Assembly: GCF_000938305.1 (NCBI RefSeq) | Contig: NZ_JYMT01000043.1 | Span: forward strand, 275,688-339,687 | Source of the DNA: Bradyrhizobium sp. LTSP885 | GTDB taxonomy: Bacteria > Pseudomonadota > Alphaproteobacteria > Rhizobiales > Xanthobacteraceae | Direction of reading: 5' to 3' | Length of the DNA: 64,000 nt | In this document: positions 25,624 to 34,397 of the stretch, in pieces | Layout: each line of letters opens with the position of its first letter | Position numbering within the stretch: position 1 is the first letter of the stretch | The notes under the pieces: generated by a model | What the model saw: the letters and a program-made list of their open reading frames with translations, nothing else | Databases searched by the model: none | Told to the model about the DNA's origin: nothing | Translations under genes and position numbers: made by a program

Positions 25624-27027
25624 CTAGCTTGCCGGCTTGGCCTCGGTCTTCGGTTTTGCCGCGGCTTTCGGCTTCGAAGCAGCGGGCTTTGCTGCCGCGG
25701 TGGCAGCAGGCTTGTCCGCGGCCTGCTTCGCAGCTGCGGAATCGGGCTTCGCGTTGGCATGGCGCACGGGCTTTGCTGCCGCCGGCTTTGCGTCACCCTT
25801 GGCATCGGCCGCCGCGTCCGGCTTGCTGGCCCTGGCGACGACACGGACGCGCTTGCCGCGCCTGACCGGCTGCTCCTTCTCGCTGTCGGCCGCGACCGCC
25901 GCGATCAGTGCGGTGCCGGTCCTGGTCGGACCGGTATAGACCACGATCGGCTCCGACGGCGCGGGCGGCAACGCCAGCAGTTCGGACGGCTTCGGCATCG
26001 CGGCTTGCAGGCCTGCGGCGAAGAAGGTCGCAGCACTCCCCTCGCCATTGGTGGCTGAACTGCCGGCGCTGCTGGCCACGGTGTCCTCGTCCTCGTCGCT
26101 GGCCGGCCGCTTGTGCTTGCTGCCGCACATCTCGTCGCGCAGGTTCGGCGGCGAGGCATCGATCGGCACCAGATTGTCGACGGTGCCGAGCGAGGGACGC
26201 AGCCAGGCCAGCCCGTTATTGGCAAAGCCGCGATCCAGCAATTGCGCGGCGCGGACCGCACGCATTTTTCCCGAGGACGCGCCGAGCACGACGGCGATCA
26301 ATCGCTTGCCGTCATGTGTCGCCGACGCAACGAGATTGTAGCCGGACGCGCAGATGAAGCCGGTCTTGAAGCCGTCGGCACCCGGATAGCGCCCGATCAG
26401 GCGATTGAAGTTTTGCGTGATCCGGCGGCCGAACCGGATCGACGGGATGTGGACGAAATACTCGTATTCAGGCAGGTCGCGAATGATGCCGCGGGCGAGG
26501 ATCGCGAGGTCGCGCGCCGAGGTGATCTGGCCGTCGGCGGGCAGGCCGTTCGGGTTGACGTAGCTCGTTTGCGTCATTCCGAGCTTCTGGGCGCTGTCGT
26601 TCATCATCGCCGCGAAGCCGTCGATCGAGCCGCCGACGCCTTCAGCCAGCACCACGGCCATGTCGTTGGCCGACTTCACCAGCATCATCTTCAGCGCGTT
26701 GTCGATGGTGACCTGGGTGCCGGGCCGCAGGCCCATCTTCGAGGGCGATTGCGAGGCCGCGATCGGCGACACCGTGACCAGCGTGTCGAGCGAGACGCGG
26801 CCGTCCTTGACTGCCTTCAGCGTCACATAGGCCGTCATCATCTTGCTGAGCGAGGCCGGATACCACGGCATCGTCGCATTGTCGGCCTGCAGCACCTTTC
26901 CGGTGTCGGCTTCGACCACTAGCAGCGCCTCGGCCTGGGCCATGCGCGGCGTTGCGATGACGAGCATCGCCGCGGCTAGAATCCATTTCAATGACGGGTT
27001 GTGCCGCAGCGGGCGAAGAAATTGCAC
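25624..27027 (-). CDS. D-alanyl-D-alanine carboxypeptidase with low-complexity tail
   Basis: This 467-residue penicillin-binding protein of the DacA/DacF type trims the terminal D-Ala of peptidoglycan pentapeptides in the periplasm. A signal peptide (1-32) precedes the transpeptidase domain with Ser59-x-x-Lys62 (SLSK), Ser119-Ala-Asn121 and Lys221-Thr-Gly. Residues after about 280 form a non-enzymatic region, and the last 75 residues are an Ala/Lys/Pro repeat (AAKP, ASKP units) that is likely disordered and positively charged. Such a tail could bind the anionic cell wall; that is inference. Confidence 0.94.
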   Translation of the reverse strand: MQFLRPLRHNPSLKWILAAAMLVIATPRMAQAEALLVVEADTGKVLQADNATMPWYPASLSKMMTAYVTLKAVKDGRVSLDTLVTVSPIAASQSPSKMGLRPGTQVTIDNALKMMLVKSANDMAVVLAEGVGGSIDGFAAMMNDSAQKLGMTQTSYVNPNGLPADGQITSARDLAILARGIIRDLPEYEYFVHIPSIRFGRRITQNFNRLIGRYPGADGFKTGFICASGYNLVASATHDGKRLIAVVLGASSGKMRAVRAAQLLDRGFANNGLAWLRPSLGTVDNLVPIDASPPNLRDEMCGSKHKRPASDEDEDTVASSAGSSATNGEGSAATFFAAGLQAAMPKPSELLALPPAPSEPIVVYTGPTRTGTALIAAVAADSEKEQPVRRGKRVRVVARASKPDAAADAKGDAKPAAAKPVRHANAKPDSAAAKQAADKPAATAAAKPAASKPKAAAKPKTEAKPAS

Positions 27028-27228
27028 GAGTCCGGTTCCGGTCCTTTGAGACCCGCCTTCAACAAGGAGGTCTTTGCGATATGACGTTCGGGTTTCAAGC
27101 CTGTCCGGGAGCCGCTTCGCGGCGGTGCAAACCTATACCGGAGCGGCAGCGGAGAACAGGGGCCGGATAATTAAATCGTGGACGAAATCGGCTGAATTTC
27201 GGCAGCCGCCTCAATTGGAAAGCCGGAA

Positions 27229-29007
27229 TTATGGAGCCTCGATGCCGGCCCGTTGCTCCTCCTGTACCATGAACTGGGCGCGCGCGAGATCGGCAAACCG
27301 GCCGCCTTTTGCGACCAGTTCATCGAAAGTTCCGCTTTCGATCACCCGTCCCTGGTCGAACATCAGGATGCGCGTCGCGTAGCGGATCGTGGAGAGGCGG
27401 TGCGCGATCACAAATGTGGTGCGCCCCTTCATCACTTCATCGAGAGCCGCGTTCACCTTGGCCTCGGTGACGGCGTCGAGCGCGCTGGTCGCCTCGTCCA
27501 GGATCAGGATCGGCGGATCCTTCAACAGCGCGCGCGCGATTGACAGCCGCTGCCGCTCGCCGCCGGACAACATGCGGCCGCGTTCGCCCGCATGGGTGTC
27601 GAATTTCTTTTCGCTGCGCTCGATGAAATCCAGCGCCTGCGCGCGCGCCGCAGCGGTACGCAGTTCCTCGTCGGTCGCGTCGGGCTTGCCGACGCGCAAA
27701 TTCTCGGCGATCGAGCGGTTGAACAGCAGCGCTTCCTGGAACACGACGCCGATGTTCCGCCGCAGCGCCGTTAGCTTCAGCGCGCGTATATCCATACCGT
27801 CGATCTCGATGATGCCGGATTGCGGATCGAAGGCGCGATGCAGCAGCGCGATCGCGGTGGATTTGCCGGCGCCGGTCGGCCCGACCAGCGCGATGGTCTG
27901 GCCGGGCAGCGCGGTGAAAGAGAGATCCTCGATCGCCGGCCGCTTGCCGTCATAAGAGAACGAGACGTCGTTGAACTCGATCAGGCCGGAGAGCCTTCCG
28001 GGATCGACCGCGCCGGGCCGGTCGCGCACTGTCGGCACCGCATCGAGCACGTCGAAGAATTCCTGCAGGCGCGGCGCTTCCATGAACACGCTGTTGATGA
28101 AGCCCACCACCTGCTCGAGCTTCTGGATCAGCATGGTGGCAAACGACACGAACATCACGATCTCGCCGACCGAGGTCAGGCCCTGCTCGTGCAGCGCGAT
28201 GCCGACGGTGAAGATCGCGAGCACCGTGATCGTGGTGGAGGCGCGGGTGATGACGGTGACCAATGCCCACCACGACAGCACCGGCATCTGCACCGCGAGC
28301 AGCTTCTCGGCAACGAAGCGCAGGCCCTGCACCTCGGAATCGATTCGCACGAAGCTCTGCACCAGCGCGACATTGCCGAGTGCGTCGGAGGCGCGCGCCG
28401 ACAGGTCGCTGTAATAGGCCTCGACCTCGCTCTGCATGCCGTAGGTCTTGCGCACCACCAGCGTGGTCAGCACGGTGAAGACGACGCAGAGCGCGAACAA
28501 CAGGATCGCCAGCCGCCAGTTGATGTAGAGCGCGAGCGGCAGCAGCACGATCAGCGACATGATCGCGGCGAAATGCTCGCGGAAGAAGCCGAGCCAGAGC
28601 CGCCACAGCGCGTCGGTGCCGTTCAGCATCACCTTCATCAGCCGGCCCGAATGGGTGCCGGAATGGAAGGTCAGCGGCAGCTGCATGATGTGCTCGAAAT
28701 AGCCGGTCAGCACGGCCTGGCGCTGGCGGTGCGCCAGCCGGTCGGCCTGCAGCGCCACGACTGCGCTGCAGCCGATCGTGAACAGGCCGAACGCCGCCCA
28801 GGCCACCAGCAGCGGCCATGGTGAGGAGGTCGCGAACAGGCCGGTGGCGGGCCTGCCCGACAACACGTCGACGATCTTGCCGAACAACACCGGCTCGGCG
28901 AATTGCGCGCCGGCGAGCAGCAGATTGGCGGCAGCGAGGATCCAGCCGAGCCGCGCTTCCTTGCCGAGCAGTTCCAGGACGCGGGTATAGAGGCGGAGCA
29001 TGGACAT
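27229..29007 (-). CDS. ndvA: Glucan exporter-type ABC transporter (NdvA-like)
   Basis: This 592-residue half-transporter has an N-terminal six-helix exporter domain and a C-terminal ATPase with Walker A GPTGAGKS, signature LSGGERQRLSIARAL and Walker B ILILDEATSALD. The N terminus MSMLRLYTRVLELLGKEARL and QFAEPVLFGKIVDVLSG closely follow rhizobial NdvA, which exports cyclic beta-glucan to the periplasm. No glucan synthase (ndvB/ndvC) is in the window. The start at 29007 is chosen because it matches NdvA; an in-frame ATG nine codons upstream is unsupported. Confidence 0.88.
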   Translation of the reverse strand: MSMLRLYTRVLELLGKEARLGWILAAANLLLAGAQFAEPVLFGKIVDVLSGRPATGLFATSSPWPLLVAWAAFGLFTIGCSAVVALQADRLAHRQRQAVLTGYFEHIMQLPLTFHSGTHSGRLMKVMLNGTDALWRLWLGFFREHFAAIMSLIVLLPLALYINWRLAILLFALCVVFTVLTTLVVRKTYGMQSEVEAYYSDLSARASDALGNVALVQSFVRIDSEVQGLRFVAEKLLAVQMPVLSWWALVTVITRASTTITVLAIFTVGIALHEQGLTSVGEIVMFVSFATMLIQKLEQVVGFINSVFMEAPRLQEFFDVLDAVPTVRDRPGAVDPGRLSGLIEFNDVSFSYDGKRPAIEDLSFTALPGQTIALVGPTGAGKSTAIALLHRAFDPQSGIIEIDGMDIRALKLTALRRNIGVVFQEALLFNRSIAENLRVGKPDATDEELRTAAARAQALDFIERSEKKFDTHAGERGRMLSGGERQRLSIARALLKDPPILILDEATSALDAVTEAKVNAALDEVMKGRTTFVIAHRLSTIRYATRILMFDQGRVIESGTFDELVAKGGRFADLARAQFMVQEEQRAGIEAP

Positions 29008-29104
29008 GCCGGCGGGACTCTCAAAGGCGATCACCGCCCGATCAGGCGGGATGCAATTTAATCAGGGTTCGCCATCGAGGGCCAGCGGCGAGAGCGCGTT
29101 TTGC

Positions 29105-30166
29105 TCAGTTGATCAGCCGGTCATCCCGCGGCGGCAGGAATGACTCGTCGAAGATGTCCGTGACGTGCGGCCGCTTCTGGAATTTGAAATCCTCCGCGAG
29201 CTGGTCGACCGATCGCTCGAAGCGCGCCGGATCGACGCCGCCGATGCCGTTGCGCCTGACCTCGCCGGTCAGGATGTTGTCGCGGATGATCGCGCGCAGC
29301 CGTTCCTGCTCCAGTTCGGCCGAACCGCCATCCATCCGGCTGACCACCTCGGTCGTCGCGCGCGCGGGGTCCTTGAGCGTGAGGTTGGTGCCGCCGATCA
29401 CCGCCCGCACAAAACCCTTCACCGCGTCGGGCTTCGCCGCGGCAAGTCGCGGGCTGACGATCACGGCGAAGCCATAGGCCTCACAGCCATAGTCGGCGAA
29501 GCGCAGTACGGCCAGATCGTCGGCCGGCACGCCGCGATCCCGCAGATTGATCGCCGACAAATAAGAGAAGCCAGTCACGGCTTCGACCTGGCCGGCCGAC
29601 AGCATCGGCTCGCGCACCGCGGCGCTGATGCTGTTCTGCTTGACGCTTCCCAACTGGATGCCGTTCTGCCTGGCGACGGCGGGCCACAGCCGGATCGACA
29701 AATCGCCCTCGGCGACGCCGAGGGTTTTGCCCTGGATGTCCGACAGCCCCCTGATGCCGCGGCTCTTGCGGGCGATGATCGCGTAGGGCGCCTGGTTGAA
29801 CAGCACGAACACCGCCTTCACGGGCGCGGCACCCGGCGTGTCGCGAAACCTGATCAGCGCGTTGATGTCGACGAGGGCGAAGTCGCTCGCGCCGCCGGCG
29901 ACGCGCGCGATCGCATCAGCCGAACCGGTGGCGATGTTGGTGCCGACGGAAAGGCCTTCGGCGCTGAACAGGCCGCCCACTGCCGCCATCACGAACGGTG
30001 CTGCGGCGGCATCGAGCGGCCGGTCGAGCGTGAACTGGATGGCGAGCGGCGGTAGCGGATCGCTCGCGGCGCGCAACGGCGCTGCTGCGGGCCACGCGCC
30101 ACCCGCAAGCCCGATCACAAGGGCCAGCATCAAGCGGAGAGCTGTGGTCCGATTTGCCTGCATCAT
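29105..30166 (-). CDS. ABC transporter substrate-binding protein, NMT1/SsuA type
   Basis: This 353-residue periplasmic protein has a signal peptide (about residues 1-35, ending LRAA) and the two-lobe NMT1/THI5-like fold used for sulfonates, nitrate or pyrimidine precursors. Typical segments are GGLFSAEGLSVGTNIATG, ASDFALVDINALI and IQGKTLGVAEGD. No permease or ATPase gene is next to it, so it is an orphan binding protein. Met17 of the longest frame is chosen because the leader starts there; the frame could start at 30214. The ligand is unknown. Confidence 0.85.
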   Translation of the reverse strand: MMQANRTTALRLMLALVIGLAGGAWPAAAPLRAASDPLPPLAIQFTLDRPLDAAAAPFVMAAVGGLFSAEGLSVGTNIATGSADAIARVAGGASDFALVDINALIRFRDTPGAAPVKAVFVLFNQAPYAIIARKSRGIRGLSDIQGKTLGVAEGDLSIRLWPAVARQNGIQLGSVKQNSISAAVREPMLSAGQVEAVTGFSYLSAINLRDRGVPADDLAVLRFADYGCEAYGFAVIVSPRLAAAKPDAVKGFVRAVIGGTNLTLKDPARATTEVVSRMDGGSAELEQERLRAIIRDNILTGEVRRNGIGGVDPARFERSVDQLAEDFKFQKRPHVTDIFDESFLPPRDDRLIN

Positions 30167-30401
30167 GCCATCCGGGGGCGAGACAAAGTGCCGCGCCAGC
30201 GGCGCCTGTTTCATGACATCGAATGCGTCATGGCAAGCGTCAATTTAACGGCATTCTGCCTCAGGGCAGGTGAATGACCGATGACTGCCACGATGTTGCC
30301 CCGGTCCGTTCAGCTTGCATTTGGTTTGCGGAACCTAATCTAAAGCCGGTGGTTAGCTATCGAAGGCCCATCGGGGCCGGCTTCCACAAAGGATGATTGC
30401 G

Positions 30402-30836
30402 ATGTTTGCGCGAAAGGGTGCTTTTTCGTCCGTTGGCCGCGCAGCCACGCTGGCGACAATCGCCGCGGTGGCGCTGACGGCCGTTGAGCCGACGATGGCG
30501 TCTGCGGGCTCAGCTGCAGCGGGCAAGTCCGCGACTGTAACCATGTCACACGGCACGAGCGGTGCGACTGATATCAGCGCGCGGCGCCGTTACTATCGTG
30601 GCGGCGGAGGTGGTGCCGCGGCGGCAGCCGCGTTCGCCGGCATCGTCGGCACAGGCATCGCGATTATCGCGTCGCAGAACCGTCGCGCCGACTATGACGC
30701 CTACGGCTACTACGGCGGCGGTGGCCCGGGCTATTACGGTGGTGGTCCCGCCTATTATGGTGGCGGTCCGGCCTATTATGGCAGCGGCTATGGCGGCGGC
30801 TACAACCGGTCGGGGCTGTCGTACCAGCCGTACTGA
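30402..30836 (+). CDS. Secreted glycine/tyrosine-rich protein
   Basis: A 144-residue protein has a signal peptide (cleavage near ASA-GSA, about residue 35), a Gly/Ala-rich hydrophobic segment (GGGGGAAAAAAFAGIVGTG) and a C-terminal repeat region of GGGPxYYG units. Such tails are common in exported, possibly surface-associated proteins of Bradyrhizobium; function unknown. ATG 30402 is preferred because AAAGGA lies 8 bases upstream, whereas the ATG at 30393 is inside that site. A strong terminator follows, so the gene is monocistronic. Confidence 0.78.
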   Translation: MFARKGAFSSVGRAATLATIAAVALTAVEPTMASAGSAAAGKSATVTMSHGTSGATDISARRRYYRGGGGGAAAAAAFAGIVGTGIAIIASQNRRADYDAYGYYGGGGPGYYGGGPAYYGGGPAYYGSGYGGGYNRSGLSYQPY

Positions 30837-30878
30837 CGCGACCCGTCAACGGTTCTCACAACTGTCACAAAGATCGAA

Positions 30879-30908
30879 TCCACCGGCCGCCCGGCCGGTG
30901 GATTTTTT
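30879..30908 (+). terminator. Rho-independent terminator
   Basis: A perfect 10-bp stem TCCACCGGCC / GGCCGGTGGA with a GCCC loop is followed by six T. It ends the gene at 30402-30836. Confidence 0.93.
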
Positions 30909-30963
30909 AGTTGTCAAGCAAGCCGTTAACACGCTGGCGACGAGTTTCGATTAGGCTGGACGC

Positions 30964-31365
30964 ATGAATGATTCGATCGAGCGGCTTTATCAGGCGGTGA
31001 TCGCGGCCAGGGATCTTGATCCGGCAATTTCGCGCACGGCACGGCTGTTTCAGCGCGGTCCGGCCAAGATGGCCAAGAAGCTCGCCGAGGAAGCGATCGA
31101 GGTCGCGATCGACGCCGTCAGCGGCAAGTCCGATGCCGTGGTCCGTGAAAGCGCCGATCTGCTCTACAATCTGACCGTCCTGTGGGCTTCAACCGGCATC
31201 AAGCCGGAGGATGTCTGGCACGAGATGGAGCGCCGCGAGCGTCTGCTCGGAATCGCCGAGAAGCTGCCGAAATCACCGGTCAAATTGCCCAAATCCGCTC
31301 CCGTTCCCGTTGTTCGGCGTCGAATCGACGCGCTGGAAAACCGCCTGCGCAAAGGGCGGTCGTAG
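30964..31365 (+). CDS. hisE: Phosphoribosyl-ATP pyrophosphohydrolase-like (HisE fold)
   Basis: This 133-residue protein has the all-alpha NTP pyrophosphohydrolase fold of HisE. The metal-binding motif KKLAEEAIEVAIDA with E-E-x-x-E and the partner ESADLLYNLTVLW are complete. In histidine synthesis HisE removes pyrophosphate from phosphoribosyl-ATP. The C-terminal 35 residues, with a Lys/Pro-rich stretch and a basic end, are longer than in minimal HisE. It is outside any his operon and may be a second copy or a house-cleaning enzyme of the MazG type; the gene symbol is therefore tentative. Confidence 0.8.
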   Translation: MNDSIERLYQAVIAARDLDPAISRTARLFQRGPAKMAKKLAEEAIEVAIDAVSGKSDAVVRESADLLYNLTVLWASTGIKPEDVWHEMERRERLLGIAEKLPKSPVKLPKSAPVPVVRRRIDALENRLRKGRS

Positions 31366-31429
31366 ATCGCCCGAAAATCAGCCGATAACCGGCATGGACA
31401 AATCCGCTCCATGATGGTTCATCGCGGCC

Positions 31430-32011
31430 ATGCTGAAACGGATTTACGACTGGTGCATCGGCGCCGCCGACAAGCCCTACGCACTCTGGATTCTCGCGGC
31501 CGTCGCCTTCGCTGAGAGCTCCTTCTTCCCGATACCTCCCGATATCATGCTGCTGCCGATGTCACTGGCGCGGCCGAAGCGGGCGTGGTGGTTCGCGGCG
31601 ATCTGCACCGTCGCCTCCGTCGCCGGCGGCGTGCTCGGCTACGCGATCGGCGCGCTGCTCTACGACTCGCTCGGGCAGTGGCTGATCCATCTCTACGGTC
31701 TCACCGACAAGATGGACGCGTTCCGCGCCTCCTATGCGCAGTGGGGCGCAGTGATCATCCTGGTGAAGGGACTGACGCCGATCCCCTACAAGCTCGTGAC
31801 CATCACCTCGGGCTTTGCCGGCTACAACATCTGGCTGTTCATCCTGTGCTCGATCGTCGCACGCGGCGGCCGCTTCTTCATCGTCGCGGTCGTGTTGAAC
31901 CGGTATGGCGATTTCATCCGCAAGGAGCTGGAAAAGCGGCTCGGCCTGTGGGTCGCGATCTTCGCGATCGTCCTGGTGCTGGGCTTTGTTGTCGCAGTGA
32001 AGCTGATCTAG
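31430..32011 (+). CDS. DedA/YqaA-family membrane protein
   Basis: This 193-residue inner-membrane protein has four or five transmembrane segments and the family features FAESSFFPIPPDIMLLP near the N terminus and KGLTPIPYKLVTITSGFAGYN in the middle, the re-entrant half-site typical of the DedA/VTT superfamily. Such proteins move lipid carriers such as undecaprenyl phosphate or support proton-motive force (family knowledge). It starts 64 bases after the HisE-like gene and could be in its transcript. Confidence 0.9.
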   Translation: MLKRIYDWCIGAADKPYALWILAAVAFAESSFFPIPPDIMLLPMSLARPKRAWWFAAICTVASVAGGVLGYAIGALLYDSLGQWLIHLYGLTDKMDAFRASYAQWGAVIILVKGLTPIPYKLVTITSGFAGYNIWLFILCSIVARGGRFFIVAVVLNRYGDFIRKELEKRLGLWVAIFAIVLVLGFVVAVKLI

Positions 32012-32426
32012 CGGTTGTCGGCTTTGCCGGCTTTCGATGACCTGCGAAGTTGAGGGTGCACGTGTTGTGATCGCAGGGCTTGCCCTGTCGATGGTGCTGG
32101 CAACACCTGGCTTCGGTCGGGCCCAGGCCTGGCCGCCTGTGCTCGGCATGCGGTCGCCGGCACGGCAACCAGCAAGACCGAAAATTTCGTGACACGGGCG
32201 CTCTGCCAATAGGCTTCGCATCGAGCGTTGCATCGGATTGGCTGAACCGGCTCTGGGATACCAGAATGCCTGAGAAAAAAGCAGCATCTGGGTGAGCTTT
32301 TGTCATTCATCTCGCAGCGCCCAAACGCAATACTTGACAGTGGAAAGATTGCCTTGTTGGTATGATGTCCGGCATCTCCAGGCCAACCGTCCGTTTCCGT
32401 CCGATAACCCGAAGGATCCGCCGCCA
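32012..32426. other. Intergenic region with a possible short secreted-peptide remnant
   Basis: The 415 bases between the DedA-like gene and the nitronate monooxygenase hold no convincing full gene. A 51-codon plus-strand frame at 32037-32192 encodes VVIAGLALSMVLATPGFGRA, a leader-like stretch followed by AQAWPPV and a stop soon after. It has no ribosome binding site and may be the truncated 5' end of a former exported protein. Confidence 0.5.
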
Positions 32427-33398
32427 ATGTCCATGCCTGCTCTGTTCAAGGGCCGTCTGTCTCTTCCCGTGATCGGGGCGCCGCTGTTCATCATCTCCGT
32501 GCCCGACCTCGTCATCGCGCAGTGCAAGGCCGGCGTGGTCGGCTCGTTTCCGTCACTGAACGCGCGGCCGCCGGAGCTGCTTGACGAATGGCTGTACCGG
32601 ATCAAGGAAGAGCTCGCCGCTTACGATAAGGCCCATCCGGAGCGGCCGTCGGCGCCGTTCGCGGTGAACCAGATCGTGCACAAATCCAACAACCGGCTCG
32701 ATCACGACATGGCGCTTTGCGAGAAGCACAAGGTGCCGATGATCATCTCCTCGCTCGGTGCGCGCGAGGAACTGAATCAGGCCGTCCATGGCTGGGGCGG
32801 CATCGTCTTCCACGACGTCATCAACCAGAAGTTCGCCCACAAGGCGATCGAGAAGGGTGCCGACGGCCTGATCCTGGTCGCGGCCGGCGCCGGCGGCCAT
32901 GCCGGCACGATCTCGCCATTCCCGTTCGTGGCGGAGACGCGGGCGTGGTTCGACGGGCCGATCGCGCTGTCGGGCACCATCGCCAACGGTCGCGCGATCC
33001 GCGCCGCGCGCGTCATCGGCGCCGACTTCGCCTATATCGGCTCGGCCTTCATCGCGACGCAGGAGGCGAACGCGGTCGAGGGCTACAAGAGCATGATCAC
33101 CAATTCGTCGGCCGAGGACATCGTCTATTCCAACCTGTTCACCGGCGTGCACGGCAACTACCTGAAGCCCTCGATCGTCGCGGCCGGCATGGACCCCGAG
33201 AATCTGCCGACCTCCGATCCCTCGAAGATGAGCTTCGGCACCGATTCCTCCGGCGAGCGCGCCAAGCCGAAGGCCTGGAAGGAGATCTGGGGTTCGGGCC
33301 AGGGCGTCGGCAGCATCGCCAAGGTGCTGCCCGCGGCCGAGCTGATCGCCCGGTTCAAAAAAGAATATGACGAGGCGATCGACCCGCCGCTGACCTGA
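32427..33398 (+). CDS. Nitronate monooxygenase-like flavoprotein (paralogue 1)
   Basis: This 323-residue FMN enzyme of the 2-nitropropane dioxygenase/NMO group oxidises alkyl nitronates, or acts on related substrates. LPVIGAPLFIISVPDLVIAQ begins the barrel, AAGAGGHAG binds the FMN phosphate and FAYIGSAFIATQEA is the conserved terminal loop. The ATG at 32427 has GAAGGA 10 bases upstream; a longer frame from 32292 lacks similarity. Its last base is shared with the start codon of the next gene (TGATG), so the two are translationally coupled. A paralogue lies at 38378. Confidence 0.92.
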   Translation: MSMPALFKGRLSLPVIGAPLFIISVPDLVIAQCKAGVVGSFPSLNARPPELLDEWLYRIKEELAAYDKAHPERPSAPFAVNQIVHKSNNRLDHDMALCEKHKVPMIISSLGAREELNQAVHGWGGIVFHDVINQKFAHKAIEKGADGLILVAAGAGGHAGTISPFPFVAETRAWFDGPIALSGTIANGRAIRAARVIGADFAYIGSAFIATQEANAVEGYKSMITNSSAEDIVYSNLFTGVHGNYLKPSIVAAGMDPENLPTSDPSKMSFGTDSSGERAKPKAWKEIWGSGQGVGSIAKVLPAAELIARFKKEYDEAIDPPLT

Positions 33399-34171
33399 TG
33401 CAGCCGATCTTCCGCGTTGACGGCGATCGCGTCGTCACCAGCCCCGATGCTGCGGGTCCGTGGGACCCGCGGATGCAGCACGGCTCCGCGCCGGCGGCGC
33501 TGGTGGTCTGGGCCGCCGAAGCCATTCCGACCCCGGTGCCGATGCACGTCGCGCGTGTGACCATCGATCTGATGCGCCCCGTGCCGGTCGCCCCGCTCAC
33601 GATCGAGAGCGAGGTCCTGCGCGAGGGCCGCAAGATTCAGCTCTGCGGCATCAGGCTCAAGGCCGACGGCGTCGTCGTGGTCTCCGCCAGCGTGCTGAAG
33701 ATCAAGGTGCAGCCAGCAGAGCTGCCGCCCGGGATCGCCGACCTCCGGGTCGACCTGCCGGGTCCCGACCAATGTATGGTCGAGCCCGGCAATCTCGCCA
33801 ACAGTCCGTTCGTGCGATGCATCTCGATGCGCGCCGCGCGCGGCCGTTTCGGCCAGACGGGGCCCGGCGCGATCTGGTTTCGCGTCGACCATCCGTTGAT
33901 CGCAGGTGCAGCGGTCTCGCAGGCGATGCGCGCGGTGGTCGCCTCGGATTTCTCCAACGGCACCTCGCCGGCGCTCGATTTCGCGAAGTGGACCTTCATC
34001 AATGCCGATCTCACGGTGAACCTTGCGCGCCAGCCGATCGGCGACTGGATCCTACTCGACGGCGAGTCCTGGATCGGACCTGACGGTGCCGGGCTTGCGA
34101 TGTCGCGGCTTGCCGACCAGCACGGCTATTTCGGCCGGGCGGTCCAGAGTCTCGTGATCGAGCCGCGCTAA
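33398..34171 (+). CDS. Acyl-CoA thioesterase-like protein (double hotdog)
   Basis: This 257-residue protein fits the TesB-like/thioesterase-superfamily pattern with two hotdog repeats (about 15-110 and 135-255). Recognisable parts are HVARVTIDLMRPVPVAPL in the first and FINADLTVNLARQPIGDWIL in the second, where the Asp and Thr/Gln active-site residues usually lie. It overlaps the NMO gene by one base, which suggests both act on the same intermediate, perhaps a CoA ester with a nitro or enolate group (inference). Confidence 0.87.
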   Translation: MQPIFRVDGDRVVTSPDAAGPWDPRMQHGSAPAALVVWAAEAIPTPVPMHVARVTIDLMRPVPVAPLTIESEVLREGRKIQLCGIRLKADGVVVVSASVLKIKVQPAELPPGIADLRVDLPGPDQCMVEPGNLANSPFVRCISMRAARGRFGQTGPGAIWFRVDHPLIAGAAVSQAMRAVVASDFSNGTSPALDFAKWTFINADLTVNLARQPIGDWILLDGESWIGPDGAGLAMSRLADQHGYFGRAVQSLVIEPR

Positions 34172-34397
34172 TCCGGCCAGCGCTTCCGTATGCGGGGAAG
34201 GGCGTGCGGCCTCGTCTGTCCTGCAAAAATAGTCGAGCGGATGGGAACGCTTAGGGGCGCGAACGAGTTGCGCTCTCGTAAGGGGGGTCCATGACGCGTA
34301 TCGATCTCTCCGTCGGCATTTCGGCCAAGCCCGTCCGGCGGCTGTGCGGTGTGGTGCCGGTCGGTGTCGACGCTACGCGGCCCCAAGGGCAATCGCC

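Noticed and set aside
32008..32427. A 139-codon minus-strand frame in the DedA-NMO spacer
   Set aside because: It has no domain, no ribosome site and an unlikely composition.
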